From Polaromonas sp. (GTDB lineage Bacteria > Pseudomonadota > Gammaproteobacteria > Burkholderiales > Burkholderiaceae_C): DNA of 64,000 bases. The notes under the pieces were generated by a model. It saw nothing but the letters and a program-made list of their open reading frames with translations. It was not told where the DNA came from and made no database searches. Location of the stretch: contig JAQGNE010000032.1 of the NCBI GenBank assembly GCA_028291985.1, forward strand, positions 1-64,000, read 5' to 3'. The translations under genes and the position numbers were made by a program. This document shows positions 17,386-26,354 of this stretch, in pieces (position 1 is the first letter of the stretch; every line of letters starts with the position of its first letter).

Positions 17386-18606
17386 TTATGCCTGGACTGG
17401 CTGACCTTGCGCCGCAGCTTCGCTGCGGTGTGCAGGAATTCTTCCAGCCTTGATGTCGTCGTACCAGTACTCGTGGTGCTCCTGTGCCCAAGCTTCATCC
17501 ACGTAGCCATGGCGCATACCGTCATAAGCACCCTCCATGCCCACGGAGCCGAGGTAGGCATGTGCAAGGAACATGGCCAGCATGAACACGCTGGTCAAAG
17601 CGTGCACCATATGAGCGATCTGCATCGTCCCACGCTCGTAAATCAGCCCCGGCACGATCTTGTCCATCACAAAGCCTGAAGCGATGATGATGATGCCCAG
17701 GAAAAACACCCCGCCCCAGAAAATGATCTTTGAGCCTGGATTGAAACGGTTGCTTGGTGGTGCGTGACCGTCTCCCAGCATGCCGCCACCTTTCAGTATC
17801 CACTGCAAGTCACCTTTCTCGGGCCAGTTGTCTTTTAGGAAGGTGAAGAAGACCACCACCAGAGAGACAGCAAACAGGGGACCGGCAAAATTGTGCAAAT
17901 TTTTCAGGGCATAAGTGAGCCAGCCAAAGAGCGTGCCACCCATGATGGGCAACAGGAAAAACTTGCCGAACGCCATGACGACGCCTGACACACCGAGCAC
18001 CACAAAAGCAATCGCATTAGCCCAATGTGCTGCGCGTTCAAATGGCGTAAAGCGTTCGATCTTGCGGCCTGTTGCCGGCAGCTTGGTCTTGATAGGACCC
18101 TTGGCAAAATAAGCAAAAGCCAATGCCAGCATCACGATCAGCAGCAAGGCGCCGCCGTACGGAATTAGCCAGTTGTTGCGAACCTGCCGCCAGGCCTCGC
18201 CTGCGTTGGTCAGGCGCGAACCGGGATACTGCACAAAAGGCTGAATCAGGTTGCCTGCTTCGGGGGCTTCGCTTTTTGGCAGGCTGCTGTAGCCTGTGGC
18301 ACCCGCGCCCACCTGCCGCCACATCGGCGCATTGTTACCGGGCTGAACCCGCGCACGCTCTCCGTTGCTCTGCTTGAGGTAGCTCGGATCTTCGCTTGCC
18401 TCAGGTTTCACCTCAAAAATATTCTGTCCCTGAATGCCAGCCGTGCCAGGCGACGCCGCAGCCGCAGCGGGCTGGCCGCTGACCAGACCCGACGCCTGCG
18501 GGCCCTTCACGGCAGGCGCTACTGCAGCACCTGACGGTGCTTGCGCGTGGAGCAATCCGGCAAAACCCAATGCTATAGAAAATATAGCTATATGCGCTTT
18601 TCTCAT
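17386..18606 (-). CDS. fdoI: Formate dehydrogenase gamma subunit (cytochrome b556)
   Basis: 406 residues. Signal peptide (MRKAHIAIFSIALGFAGLLHA), a ~130-residue periplasmic region, then the cytochrome b of the FDH-N/O type. TM helices: WLIPYGGALLLIVMLALAF, WANAIAFVVLGVSGVVMAF, LFAVSLVVVFFTFL, VFFLGIIIIASGFV and HALTSVFMLAMFLAH. Haem-ligand histidines are in FERAAHWANA, NLHNFAG, AHMVHALTS and LAHAYLG. It takes electrons from the beta subunit to quinone. ATG 18606 has GGAG 6 bases upstream. Signal-peptide codons come from an interspersed repeat (18571-18602). Confidence 0.92.
   Translation of the reverse strand: MRKAHIAIFSIALGFAGLLHAQAPSGAAVAPAVKGPQASGLVSGQPAAAAASPGTAGIQGQNIFEVKPEASEDPSYLKQSNGERARVQPGNNAPMWRQVGAGATGYSSLPKSEAPEAGNLIQPFVQYPGSRLTNAGEAWRQVRNNWLIPYGGALLLIVMLALAFAYFAKGPIKTKLPATGRKIERFTPFERAAHWANAIAFVVLGVSGVVMAFGKFFLLPIMGGTLFGWLTYALKNLHNFAGPLFAVSLVVVFFTFLKDNWPEKGDLQWILKGGGMLGDGHAPPSNRFNPGSKIIFWGGVFFLGIIIIASGFVMDKIVPGLIYERGTMQIAHMVHALTSVFMLAMFLAHAYLGSVGMEGAYDGMRHGYVDEAWAQEHHEYWYDDIKAGRIPAHRSEAAAQGQPVQA
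18571..18602 (-). repeat. Interspersed repeat, copy 3 (partial, in the fdoI signal peptide)
   Basis: Minus strand AAAGCGCATATAGCTA then TATTTTCTATAGCA, the closing half of the repeat family. It encodes residues 3-13 (KAHIAIFSIAL) of the FdoI signal peptide. Confidence 0.6.
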
Positions 18607-18620
18607 AGGGGCTCCGGGCA

Positions 18621-18857
18621 TTATTTAGCTAAAGGCAGCTTGTTGTATTCGTTCTGGGTGTTCTGCAGCCGCGCCTTGAGCCCTTGCTCCCAGCTTGCCT
18701 TGTCGCCAGCCTTCCAGCCGGTGGTCGTATACGGTCCTGTAGCGCCCTGGAAAGCAGGAATATCGCTCTTGTAAGTCTGCATGACCTGAGGCTTGTCGCC
18801 GCAAGCGGACAGCACCATGACACCGGAGAGTGCAAAAAACATCAGTGAACGGTTCAT
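18621..18857 (-). CDS. Small lipoprotein of the formate dehydrogenase operon
   Basis: 78 residues with lipobox SGVMVLSAC, so Cys19 would be lipidated. The mature part is hydrophilic (TYKSDIPAFQGATGPY, then TTTGWKAGDKASWEQGLKAR). Its ATG overlaps the fdoH stop by 4 bases and fdoI follows after 14 bases, so it is translated within the FDH unit. It is unnamed; a role in anchoring or assembling the periplasmic enzyme is inference from context only. Confidence 0.78.
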   Translation of the reverse strand: MNRSLMFFALSGVMVLSACGDKPQVMQTYKSDIPAFQGATGPYTTTGWKAGDKASWEQGLKARLQNTQNEYNKLPLAK

Positions 18858-19474
18858 GACTTGACTCCTGGTGCTGCCTTGCCAGCCTGCTGGCTGCCAT
18901 ACGCGGTTCCCCAGCCCCAGACCTCGGCACCCTTGCCACGCTGGACAACCCGGGTGCGGAAGATATCTGCAACCACATCGCCGTCGCCGGCCAGCAGAGC
19001 CTTGGTAGAGCACATTTCAGCGCAGGCCGGCAGTTTGCCTTCAGCCAGGCGGTTGCGGCCATATTTTTCAAACTCGGCCTGGCTGCCGTTGGCCTCGGGA
19101 CCACCAGCGCAGAAGGTGCACTTGTCCATCTTGCCGCGCACGCCGAAGGTGCCGGAAGCCGGAAACTGTGGCGCACCGAACGGGCAGGCATATGAGCAGT
19201 AACCGCAACCGATGCAGATGTCCTTGTCATGCAGCACCACACCTTCGTCGGTACGGTAAAAGCAGTTGACGGGGCACACTGCCATGCAAGGTGCATCGCT
19301 GCAGTGCATGCAGGCTACCGAAATCGATTTTTCACCCGGTACACCGTCATTGAGGGTGACCACGCGGCGGCGATTCACGCCCCAGGGAACTTCATTTTCG
19401 TTTTTGCAGGCAGTAACGCAGCCATTGCATTCAATGCAGCGCTCGGCGTCACAGACAAATTTCATGCGTGCCAT
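18854..19474 (-). CDS. fdoH: Formate dehydrogenase beta subunit (4x[4Fe-4S])
   Basis: 206-residue ferredoxin-like electron-transfer subunit between the catalytic subunit and cytochrome b. Cysteine groups in order are CIECNGCVTACKNEN (~14-24), CMHCSDAPCMAVCPVNC, CIGCGYCSYACPFGAPQ and the split CTFC ... CAEMC pair: four clusters. Unlike FdnH/FdoH of E. coli (~290 residues) it has no C-terminal transmembrane anchor, so it is the short NrfC/HybA-like form. It has no signal peptide and would be exported with the Tat-bearing alpha subunit. 9 bases after fdoG. Confidence 0.93.
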   Translation of the reverse strand: MARMKFVCDAERCIECNGCVTACKNENEVPWGVNRRRVVTLNDGVPGEKSISVACMHCSDAPCMAVCPVNCFYRTDEGVVLHDKDICIGCGYCSYACPFGAPQFPASGTFGVRGKMDKCTFCAGGPEANGSQAEFEKYGRNRLAEGKLPACAEMCSTKALLAGDGDVVADIFRTRVVQRGKGAEVWGWGTAYGSQQAGKAAPGVKS

Positions 19475-19483
19475 GTTGAGTCC

Positions 19484-22462
19484 TTAAGCTTTCTCGACGT
19501 TGCAGATCGTCGTCTTGGTTTCCTGCATCATCGTCACGCTGTCATAACCGTATGTTGTGCCGGTGTTGACCGCCTCGCCGCGCACGACGGGGTAGGCGCC
19601 TGCTGGGTAATGGGCCAGCATGTCGGCGCCCTGCCACCGGCCAGAGAAGTGAAACGGCAGAAAAACCGTATCGGGTCCAACCCGCTCAGTGACCAATGCC
19701 TGCACGTTCATTCGGGCACCGGTGGGGGTACTCACCCACGCGCGCTCACCGTTGCGAATGCCCTTAGCCGCGGCGAGTGAGGGATTGATCTCCACAAACA
19801 TCTCCTGCTGCAACTCGGCCAGCCAGGGGTTGGATCGGGTTTCTTCGCCGCCGCCCTCGTATTCAACCAGTCGGCCCGATGTCATGATCAGTGGGAACTT
19901 CTCATGCACTTTGTCGGCGATGTTTTTGTTCTGAACGGTCTTATACAGCGTGGGCAGGCGCCAGAACGCTTTCTTGTCGTCATGGGTTGGATATTTGGCC
20001 ATCAGATCCGGACGGGTACCGTAGAGCGGCTCACGATGTTGCGGTATCGCATCGGGAAAGTTCCAGACCACAGCACGGGCCTTGGCGTTACCAAATACAT
20101 GGCAACCATGGTTTTTCATCACAACCCGGATGATGCCGCCCGACGAGTCCGTCTTCCAGTTCTTACCTTCTGCTGCGGTCTTTTCAGGCTCGGTGAGTTC
20201 ATCCCACCAACCCAGCTTTTTGACCAGCACGTGGTCAAACTCAGGATAGCCGGTCGTGATGTCAGCCCCCTTTGAGTGCGACCCGTCCTCGGCAAGCAGA
20301 TTGATGCCGTCCTTGTCAACGCCGAAGTTCGCACGGAAGTTGCCGCCGCCATCCATGACATGCTTGGAGGTGTCGTACAAATTAGATGACCCAGGATGCT
20401 TCAGTTCCGGCGTTCCAAAACACGGCCATGGCAAACCAAAATAATCGCCAGTGGTGTCATAGCCGCTCTTGGCATCCTTGCCGCCCTTGGACTTGAGTGT
20501 CTTGACGTCAAACAAGTGCATGCTGCGCATGTGCGCCTGCAAACGCTCCGGGCTTTGACCGGTGTAGCCAATGGTCCAAACGCTTTTGTTGATTTCGCGC
20601 AGGATATCGTCGGGAACCGGCTCGTCCATCCCCTTGACCTTTTGCATCTTGTAGTTCTTGGACAGTTCCTTGGCGAACCCGAGCTTTTCAGCAAGTTGAT
20701 GCATGATCATGTGGTCACTGCGGCTTTCCCACAGCGGTTCGATCACTTTTTCTCGCCATTGCAGCGAGCGATTTGATGCAGTTACAGAACCGCTCGTTTC
20801 GAATTGCGTGGCTGCCGGCAGCAAATAAACAGCACGGTTGGCGTTGAGGTCTTCGGCCTTTCCGGGCATGGCCGCCATGGCAGCAGTAGCAGATGGATAG
20901 GGATCGATGACTACCAGCAGATCCAGCTTGTCCATCGCACGCTTCATTTCCAGTCCGCGCGTTTGCGAATTGGGCGCATGGCCCCAAAAAACCACACCAC
21001 GCAAATTGGCGTCTTGGTCGATGAATTCGTTTTTTTCCATCACGCCGTCGATCCAGCGCGATACGGTGATACCGGGCTTGCCCATCATGGCCGGTGACGC
21101 GTAACGGCCCTTGATCCACTCGAAGTCCACACCCCAGGTATTGGCAAAGTGCTTCCATGAGCCTTCTGCCAGCCCGTAGTAGCCGGGCAGCGAATCGGGA
21201 TTGGGGCCAACGTCGGTAGCGCCTTGCACGTTATCGTGACCGCGGAAAATATTGGTACCGCCACCGGAGATGCCAACATTGCCCAAGGCCAACTGAAGAA
21301 TGCACGAGGCACGAACCATGGCGTTGCCGATGGAGTGCTGGGTCTGTCCCATGCACCAGACGATGGTTGATGGCCGGTTCTTGGCCATCATCTCCGCAGC
21401 CATGTAAACACGAGCTTCCGGTACGCCACAAGCCTCTTCGACCTTGTCTGGCGTCCATTTGGCCATCACATCGGCCTTGACCTTGTCCATGCCATACACA
21501 CGGTCATTGATGTACTTGGTATCTTCCCAGCCGTTCTTGAAGATGTGGTACAGCATGCCAAACAGGAATGGAATGTCCGAGCCCGAGCGTATCCGGATGT
21601 ACTCGTCGGCCTTCGCTGCTGTGCGCGTGAAACGTGGGTCAACCACAACCATCTTGCAGCCCTTTTCCTTGGCGTGCAGCATGTGCAGCATGCTGACAGG
21701 ATGGGCTTCTGCAGCGTTCGAGCCGATGTACAACGCGCACTTACTGTTCTGCATGTCGTTGTACGAATTGGTCATGGCGCCATAGCCCCATGTATTGGCA
21801 ACGCCCGCGACGGTGGTCGAGTGGCAGATCCGCGCCTGGTGATCGCAGTTGTTGCTACCCCAGAAACTCATCCACTTGCGCAGCAAATAGGCTTGTTCGT
21901 TGTTGTGCTTGGACGAGCCGATTACATAAAGGGAATCCGCGCCACTTTCCTTGCGCAGCGCCAGCATCTTGGCCGAGATTTCATTGAGCGCTACGTCCCA
22001 TGTGATGCGCTCGTACTTGCCGTTGACCAGCTTCATCGGATAACGCAGTCGGTACTCGCCATGGCCATGCTCGCGAAGCGCGGCACCCTTGGCGCAATGT
22101 GCACCCAGGTTGATCGGAGAATCGAAGACCGGCTCCTGGCGAACCCAAACACCATTTTCGACCACTGCGTCGACAGCGCAACCTACCGAGCAGTGCGTGC
22201 AAACGGTTCGCTTGACTTCAATCTTTCCGCTGCCGTCCGGAGCAGCGCCAGAAGTGGCAGCGCCGGCCTTTTTGACCAGCGTCAACTGGGTAGCTGCGAG
22301 GCCAACGCCGACGCCAAGGCCGGAGCGCCGCAAAAACGATCGCCGGTCCATCGTGGGCAGCGCGCCAGAAAGCCCCCTCGAGAGGCTGTGCACGAAACGG
22401 GATGAACTTCCACGATTGGCGGAATCAAGATGAATGGCGTGGGATTTTTTCGTGAGAAGCAT
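19484..22462 (-). CDS. fdoG: Tat-exported formate dehydrogenase catalytic alpha subunit
   Basis: 992-residue molybdopterin (or tungstopterin) enzyme oxidising formate to CO2 in the periplasm. Long N-terminus with Tat motif DRRSFLRRSGLG (residues ~39-50). The [4Fe-4S] site is C88, C91, C95 and C123 (CTHCSVGC). The metal-ligand residue is Cys213 (ARICHSTTVAG), encoded by TGC, not selenocysteine. Further bis-MGD motifs include YIGSNAAEAHPVSM, WCMGQTQHSIGNA and GISGGGTNIFRGHDNVQGATD. The C-terminal MopB domain ends ATTICNVEKA-like. It heads the structural genes alpha-beta-gamma and is preceded by a Tat-signal small protein gene. Confidence 0.95.
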   Translation of the reverse strand: MLLTKKSHAIHLDSANRGSSSRFVHSLSRGLSGALPTMDRRSFLRRSGLGVGVGLAATQLTLVKKAGAATSGAAPDGSGKIEVKRTVCTHCSVGCAVDAVVENGVWVRQEPVFDSPINLGAHCAKGAALREHGHGEYRLRYPMKLVNGKYERITWDVALNEISAKMLALRKESGADSLYVIGSSKHNNEQAYLLRKWMSFWGSNNCDHQARICHSTTVAGVANTWGYGAMTNSYNDMQNSKCALYIGSNAAEAHPVSMLHMLHAKEKGCKMVVVDPRFTRTAAKADEYIRIRSGSDIPFLFGMLYHIFKNGWEDTKYINDRVYGMDKVKADVMAKWTPDKVEEACGVPEARVYMAAEMMAKNRPSTIVWCMGQTQHSIGNAMVRASCILQLALGNVGISGGGTNIFRGHDNVQGATDVGPNPDSLPGYYGLAEGSWKHFANTWGVDFEWIKGRYASPAMMGKPGITVSRWIDGVMEKNEFIDQDANLRGVVFWGHAPNSQTRGLEMKRAMDKLDLLVVIDPYPSATAAMAAMPGKAEDLNANRAVYLLPAATQFETSGSVTASNRSLQWREKVIEPLWESRSDHMIMHQLAEKLGFAKELSKNYKMQKVKGMDEPVPDDILREINKSVWTIGYTGQSPERLQAHMRSMHLFDVKTLKSKGGKDAKSGYDTTGDYFGLPWPCFGTPELKHPGSSNLYDTSKHVMDGGGNFRANFGVDKDGINLLAEDGSHSKGADITTGYPEFDHVLVKKLGWWDELTEPEKTAAEGKNWKTDSSGGIIRVVMKNHGCHVFGNAKARAVVWNFPDAIPQHREPLYGTRPDLMAKYPTHDDKKAFWRLPTLYKTVQNKNIADKVHEKFPLIMTSGRLVEYEGGGEETRSNPWLAELQQEMFVEINPSLAAAKGIRNGERAWVSTPTGARMNVQALVTERVGPDTVFLPFHFSGRWQGADMLAHYPAGAYPVVRGEAVNTGTTYGYDSVTMMQETKTTICNVEKA

Positions 22463-22498
22463 CGTGCTCTCCGTATAAATTGAAACCGGAATAGAAAA

Positions 22499-22714
22499 TT
22501 AAACGCGAGTTGTTTTGTAGTAATGCTTGACGTGTTCCGACAAAACATATCCACCACCTTTTTCAGGGGCGGGCCGTGCCTCCGGAACCGCAGCCTCTGC
22601 AGCCACTTGACTGCTGATACGGGGCAGTGCGACCACCGCAGCCGCCGCGGCACCTGTCGCGACGGTACCGAAAAAGAAGCCCCTGCGTGAGGGCTTGGGC
22701 TGATGATCCTGCAT
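22499..22714 (-). CDS. Formate dehydrogenase region Tat-signal small protein
   Basis: 71 residues from ATG 22714. Twin-arginine signal SRRGFFFGTVATGAAAAAVVALP near the N-terminus, then a short tail rich in Ala/Pro/Glu ending YVLSEHVKHYYKTTRV. It fits the formate-dehydrogenase-region Tat target family (TIGR02811 type), whose members sit just before the catalytic subunit gene. Role unknown; it may be a small subunit or an export escort. 36 bases before fdoG. Confidence 0.85.
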   Translation of the reverse strand: MQDHQPKPSRRGFFFGTVATGAAAAAVVALPRISSQVAAEAAVPEARPAPEKGGGYVLSEHVKHYYKTTRV

Positions 22715-22920
22715 AAGATGACCTCCAATAAATGCTTGCTGGCTATGTAACCGTTTGCATGTGCTTGTACTGTAAGACAGAGCGCCATGCACCACAATAG
22801 TTAACGCGGCTGAACCGCCGAGCCCTAGGGAAAACGATAAGTAGACTTATGGTTATTGCGCCAATGATGGCAGGTACGTAGACCGATCAAAAATTGTGCC
22901 GCGATAGCACTTGTTCGGCA

Positions 22921-23538
22921 CTATGCCAGCATGTCAAAGCCTTGTGCCTCGACACTGACAAAAGCCTGGGTTAATGCGGCAAGCGCTGCATAAAAGCGCG
23001 CCTTCGGATGAGCTGCCAGTGACTCGCACATGCGGGGCAGCCAGGTCTGCACATGACGCCCGAAGAACTCTCGCTGGCGCGTCAAATTCGACACCGCAGC
23101 ATCGTCACCGGCGATAAGGTAGCGCATGACCTCAAGCACATAAGCTGCATGGTCCTCGGTTTCTGGCAGCGATTCGTCGCGCGTCAGCCCCAGTGCTGCA
23201 ATGTCCGTTCGCAGCAAGGCCAGTGGTTTTTCGTTCAAGAAGCCACTCAGGTAATGTGACCCGAACAGATAGACCTCGGGCTTGCCGACGCCACCGAACA
23301 GTGCGTCATATTCCGCGCAGATATCGGCCAGCGTTTTGCCGCGCGCCGCCGCTACCAGCTCAGTCCAGGAATCCTCCAGAACCGCACCTGGCGCCGGCGC
23401 CTGGGTGGCTGCCACTTTCAGTCCCTGGTAGAGCTCGTCGGAGGGAGCCGAATAAAATAAAGCCGACAGCAGGCCATAGAGTTCGGCGCGCGCGGTTTCT
23501 TCGTCAAGCGAGGACGCTGCCAGGTCAGTTTGAATCAT
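22921..23538 (-). CDS. TorD/DmsD-family molybdoenzyme chaperone
   Basis: 205-residue all-helical cytoplasmic chaperone. TorD-like features are RAELYGLLSALFYSAPSDELYQ near the N-terminus, CAEYDALFGGVGKPEVYLFGSHYLSGFLNEKPL in the middle (the E-Y-x-x-L-F-x-G and P-x-x-S-x-Y type core) and PETEDHAAYVLEVMRYLI. These proteins bind the Tat signal and the cofactor-free alpha subunit until the metal cofactor is loaded. It lies between the polyferredoxin gene (22 bases upstream) and the membrane FDH genes, fitting maturation of that enzyme. About 200 bases separate it from the Tat small-protein gene, where a second promoter could lie. Confidence 0.9.
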   Translation of the reverse strand: MIQTDLAASSLDEETARAELYGLLSALFYSAPSDELYQGLKVAATQAPAPGAVLEDSWTELVAAARGKTLADICAEYDALFGGVGKPEVYLFGSHYLSGFLNEKPLALLRTDIAALGLTRDESLPETEDHAAYVLEVMRYLIAGDDAAVSNLTRQREFFGRHVQTWLPRMCESLAAHPKARFYAALAALTQAFVSVEAQGFDMLA

Positions 23539-23560
23539 TGTTTTTCCGTTCCGAACGCGG

Positions 23561-25699
23561 CTAGCGAATGTCGGTTATGAGAAGTTCGTTGCTGGCCGAA
23601 TACAGGTCAATCACTCGGCAGTCCCCGCACATCTTCAGTCGATCCGCCGCACTGCCCTGAAACATGCTGTGGCCTGCGAGTTTGCCGAGCATGGACTCGA
23701 TGCCTTTCAAGGTGCCAAAAGGTTTGCTGCAGCGAACGCAGTGGTAGGGCGCGCTCTCGTTGAGGATGCGTGCCTCCTTGCGCTGCGGTGACAACAGAAG
23801 CCGGGACTGCAGGGTAATGGCGTCTTCCGGGCAGGTGGTGGCGCATAGGCCGCACTGCACGCAGTTTTTCTCGATGAACTTAAGCTGTGGGCGGTCCGGG
23901 TTGTCTTGCAGGGCACTGGCCGGACAGGCGCTAACGCAACTCAGGCACAGCGTGCAAGCATCCTTGTTGACCAGCAGGCTGCCGAAAGGCGAGCCAGCGC
24001 CCGGCAACTCAATGGCCTCTGGCAGTGGCGCTGGCGCACTGCTTGTCAAATGGTCCAGCGCCATGTCGAGCGTGCTGCGTTTTTCTTGGGCAACAGCAAA
24101 GCGCGCGGAAGCAGCAGGCACAGACGTGCGCCCCTTGCTCAATGCCTGAAGGCTTTGGTCGAGTTCCTCGACGGCCGCATCGCCCTGCCCCGGGCGAAAA
24201 CGGACCAGATGAAAGTGAACCCCCTGGTAACCCAGACCAGTCATGATGGACTGCGCAATTGCCATTTGTGCGTTCAGGCCTGCAACGTAATCGGGCGCAT
24301 CCTCATCTGTGACCAATACTGCAACCCGCGCCGCGCCAAACGCGACGGCCGACAGCCACAGATCGATGCCCACGCTGGCGGTATGCCACAGCGCCAGCGG
24401 AATCATCTGCGCCGGCACGCCACGAATCTGTTTTTTCAGGCTGGCGCCACGGCCCAACGCATCTACTGCGGCCTGGCCCTTGACTTGGCTGTGCAGCAGC
24501 AAGGTGGCAGCCGTGCCGCCCGCCTTTGCATAGCTTGACAACAAGGTCTTCAGCCGCAGTCCCTGCTCGCTGGCGCGCGGGTATGCATATGTCAGCGCAC
24601 CGGTCGGGCAAACCGTCGTGCACGCGCCGCAGCCTACACACAGATTGGGATTGACGACGATTTGCTGGCGGCTTTTCTCGCTGCTGATGGCCGCGGCAGA
24701 GCAGATATCAACACAAGCCGTGCAACCCACGGTTTCATTGCGGCTGTGCGCGCAAAGCTTTTGCTTGTAATTGAAGAATTTTGGTTTCTCGAACTCGCCA
24801 ACCATGTCGCGCAACCGGACCACTGTGGCAAGCAGGCCGGGCGATGCCAGCCCTTGCCGGGCATCCACCGCAAAGTAGCCTTGCGGCGGTGCATGCAGCA
24901 TGATCAGCGGTACAGCACCCAAATCAAGCACAAGGTCGAACTTCTCGCTGAGCGCCTGCGCGGGACGGTTGAAGTCAATTGCGCCTGCGACCCTGCACAC
25001 CGCCACGCAGTCACGGTGCGACGTACATTTGGTGCTGTCCACCTGATAGCTGAGGTCGATGGCGTTCTCGGGGCAAGCGGCAACACAGGCATTGCAACGG
25101 GTGCACAGGTCCAGATCAACCGGATTGGTTTTGCTCCATGTCGCCTCAAAGGCACCCAACCAGCCCTTAACCCCCAGGCCGCTACCGCTGATGACAGGGT
25201 ATTTGCGCTCCTGGAAGGGCTGGTCGTGTGCCGCGGCTGTTACTCCCTGCGCAAAAATCGTCACATCCATCGTGTCGGCCAGCAGTGCCGACACCTGTTC
25301 TGCCTGGTTGAGCGGTCCGACCACCAGCACCCTGCCAGCGCTCCTGTAGGTGACGGTGGCAACCGGCTCGGCATCGGGAAGATGAGCCAGCGACAGAAGT
25401 GCTGCCATCTTGGGCATGGCTGATGAGGCATCCTTGCTCCAGCCGCCGGTCTCCCGGATGTTGACGAAACGGATGACCGACTGGGCACCTTCAGTCTGTT
25501 GTGCGATTTCTGTAAAAAGGCGTTTTTCCTGGGTGCAGGCGACGATGACATCATCTGCTGATTTGATGGCTTTTTGAAATTCGCCGGCCTCCCGCCGGCA
25601 TAACGCCGAGTGCAGCGTTAACGGTTCATTCAGCGCTGCGCCCAGCTTTTGGGCCTGGAGCGGCATCGTCTGGTTGCAGTCGCAGATCAGTGTTGGCAT
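23561..25699 (-). CDS. Multi-cluster polyferredoxin of formate dehydrogenase loci
   Basis: 712 residues starting MPTLICDCNQTMPLQ. The N-terminal ~170 residues are cofactor-free with an Rossmann-like stretch (SAGRVLVVGPLNQAEQV). Ferredoxin clusters follow: CTRCNACVAACPENAI, CTSHRDCVAVCRVAGAI, CTACVDICSAAAI, CVGCGACTTVCPTGAL, then after a ~200-residue cluster-free domain CTLCLSCVSACPASAL and CVQCGLCATTCPEDAI, ending with a CxxC pair (HCVRC ... CGDC). At least six cysteine sets are visible. It probably carries electrons between a cytoplasmic donor or acceptor and the FDH system; the partner is unknown. Its start overlaps the DUF3306 gene by 74 bases. Confidence 0.85.
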   Translation of the reverse strand: MPTLICDCNQTMPLQAQKLGAALNEPLTLHSALCRREAGEFQKAIKSADDVIVACTQEKRLFTEIAQQTEGAQSVIRFVNIRETGGWSKDASSAMPKMAALLSLAHLPDAEPVATVTYRSAGRVLVVGPLNQAEQVSALLADTMDVTIFAQGVTAAAHDQPFQERKYPVISGSGLGVKGWLGAFEATWSKTNPVDLDLCTRCNACVAACPENAIDLSYQVDSTKCTSHRDCVAVCRVAGAIDFNRPAQALSEKFDLVLDLGAVPLIMLHAPPQGYFAVDARQGLASPGLLATVVRLRDMVGEFEKPKFFNYKQKLCAHSRNETVGCTACVDICSAAAISSEKSRQQIVVNPNLCVGCGACTTVCPTGALTYAYPRASEQGLRLKTLLSSYAKAGGTAATLLLHSQVKGQAAVDALGRGASLKKQIRGVPAQMIPLALWHTASVGIDLWLSAVAFGAARVAVLVTDEDAPDYVAGLNAQMAIAQSIMTGLGYQGVHFHLVRFRPGQGDAAVEELDQSLQALSKGRTSVPAASARFAVAQEKRSTLDMALDHLTSSAPAPLPEAIELPGAGSPFGSLLVNKDACTLCLSCVSACPASALQDNPDRPQLKFIEKNCVQCGLCATTCPEDAITLQSRLLLSPQRKEARILNESAPYHCVRCSKPFGTLKGIESMLGKLAGHSMFQGSAADRLKMCGDCRVIDLYSASNELLITDIR

Positions 25700-26354
25700 G
25701 GTCTTGGTGGCTGGCGCCAGAGCCAGGTGGTGAGGGCAGTGGCTCTGGCTGGCTATTTAGGGAGGAAATCGGCGAAGCGCCGTCCGTTGATGGGGCAATA
25801 CGCGCACCGTCGGTTCTGGTTGAATGTGCCACGGTTTGTACCTCGTCGTTATTCGCATTTTCCCGCGGCACCTGAGGGATTTCCGGGTTTTCCGTGTCTT
25901 TGTCCTCACCAAACAGATTCAGAAATTTTGCACCCACCATTTGCCTCAGCATGGATTCGGGAATCGGATCGGATTTCGAGTAATCGTCGATGTAGATATC
26001 CAGGCCGTCCATGATGTTGTAGTGCGGGTCTGAGAACAGCTTTTTCATGGCCGCATTCCTGACGCCGGGCTCCACCCTGCTGGTCATGAAGGGTTTGAAA
26101 TCCGAATCGCTGGTGAGCAGGCGGGCATCCTCGAGCGTCAGTCGCGGCGCAGCACCTTCGACATTCCTGGCTGCTGTCGGCACCGGTTCCCGGGTGGTAT
26201 CGACAAGCACCTGGGCTGCCGGCTTGTCGGAAACAACAGGCCTGTCGGGTGGCACTGCCTGCGCGGGAGCAGGATCGGCGGGTAGCTTGCCCTTCAACAC
26301 CTCGGCCTTGCGCTGCGACCAGCGACCCAGAAAACCTTTGCGCTCTTCAGCCAT
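25626..26354 (-). CDS. DUF3306 family protein
   Basis: 242 residues from ATG 26354 (MAEERKGFLGRWSQRKAEVLKG), a typical DUF3306 opening. The conserved core is LTLEDARLLTSDSDFKPFM, then VRNAAMKKLFSDPHYNIMDGLDIYIDDY and ESMLRQMVGAKFLNLF. The C-terminal ~70 residues are low complexity, rich in Ser/Pro/Asp, and run over the start of the polyferredoxin gene in another frame. No TM or cofactor motif is visible. The family nearly always accompanies DUF3305 and formate dehydrogenase genes; role unknown, possibly assembly. Confidence 0.85.
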   Translation of the reverse strand: MAEERKGFLGRWSQRKAEVLKGKLPADPAPAQAVPPDRPVVSDKPAAQVLVDTTREPVPTAARNVEGAAPRLTLEDARLLTSDSDFKPFMTSRVEPGVRNAAMKKLFSDPHYNIMDGLDIYIDDYSKSDPIPESMLRQMVGAKFLNLFGEDKDTENPEIPQVPRENANNDEVQTVAHSTRTDGARIAPSTDGASPISSLNSQPEPLPSPPGSGASHQDHANTDLRLQPDDAAPGPKAGRSAE

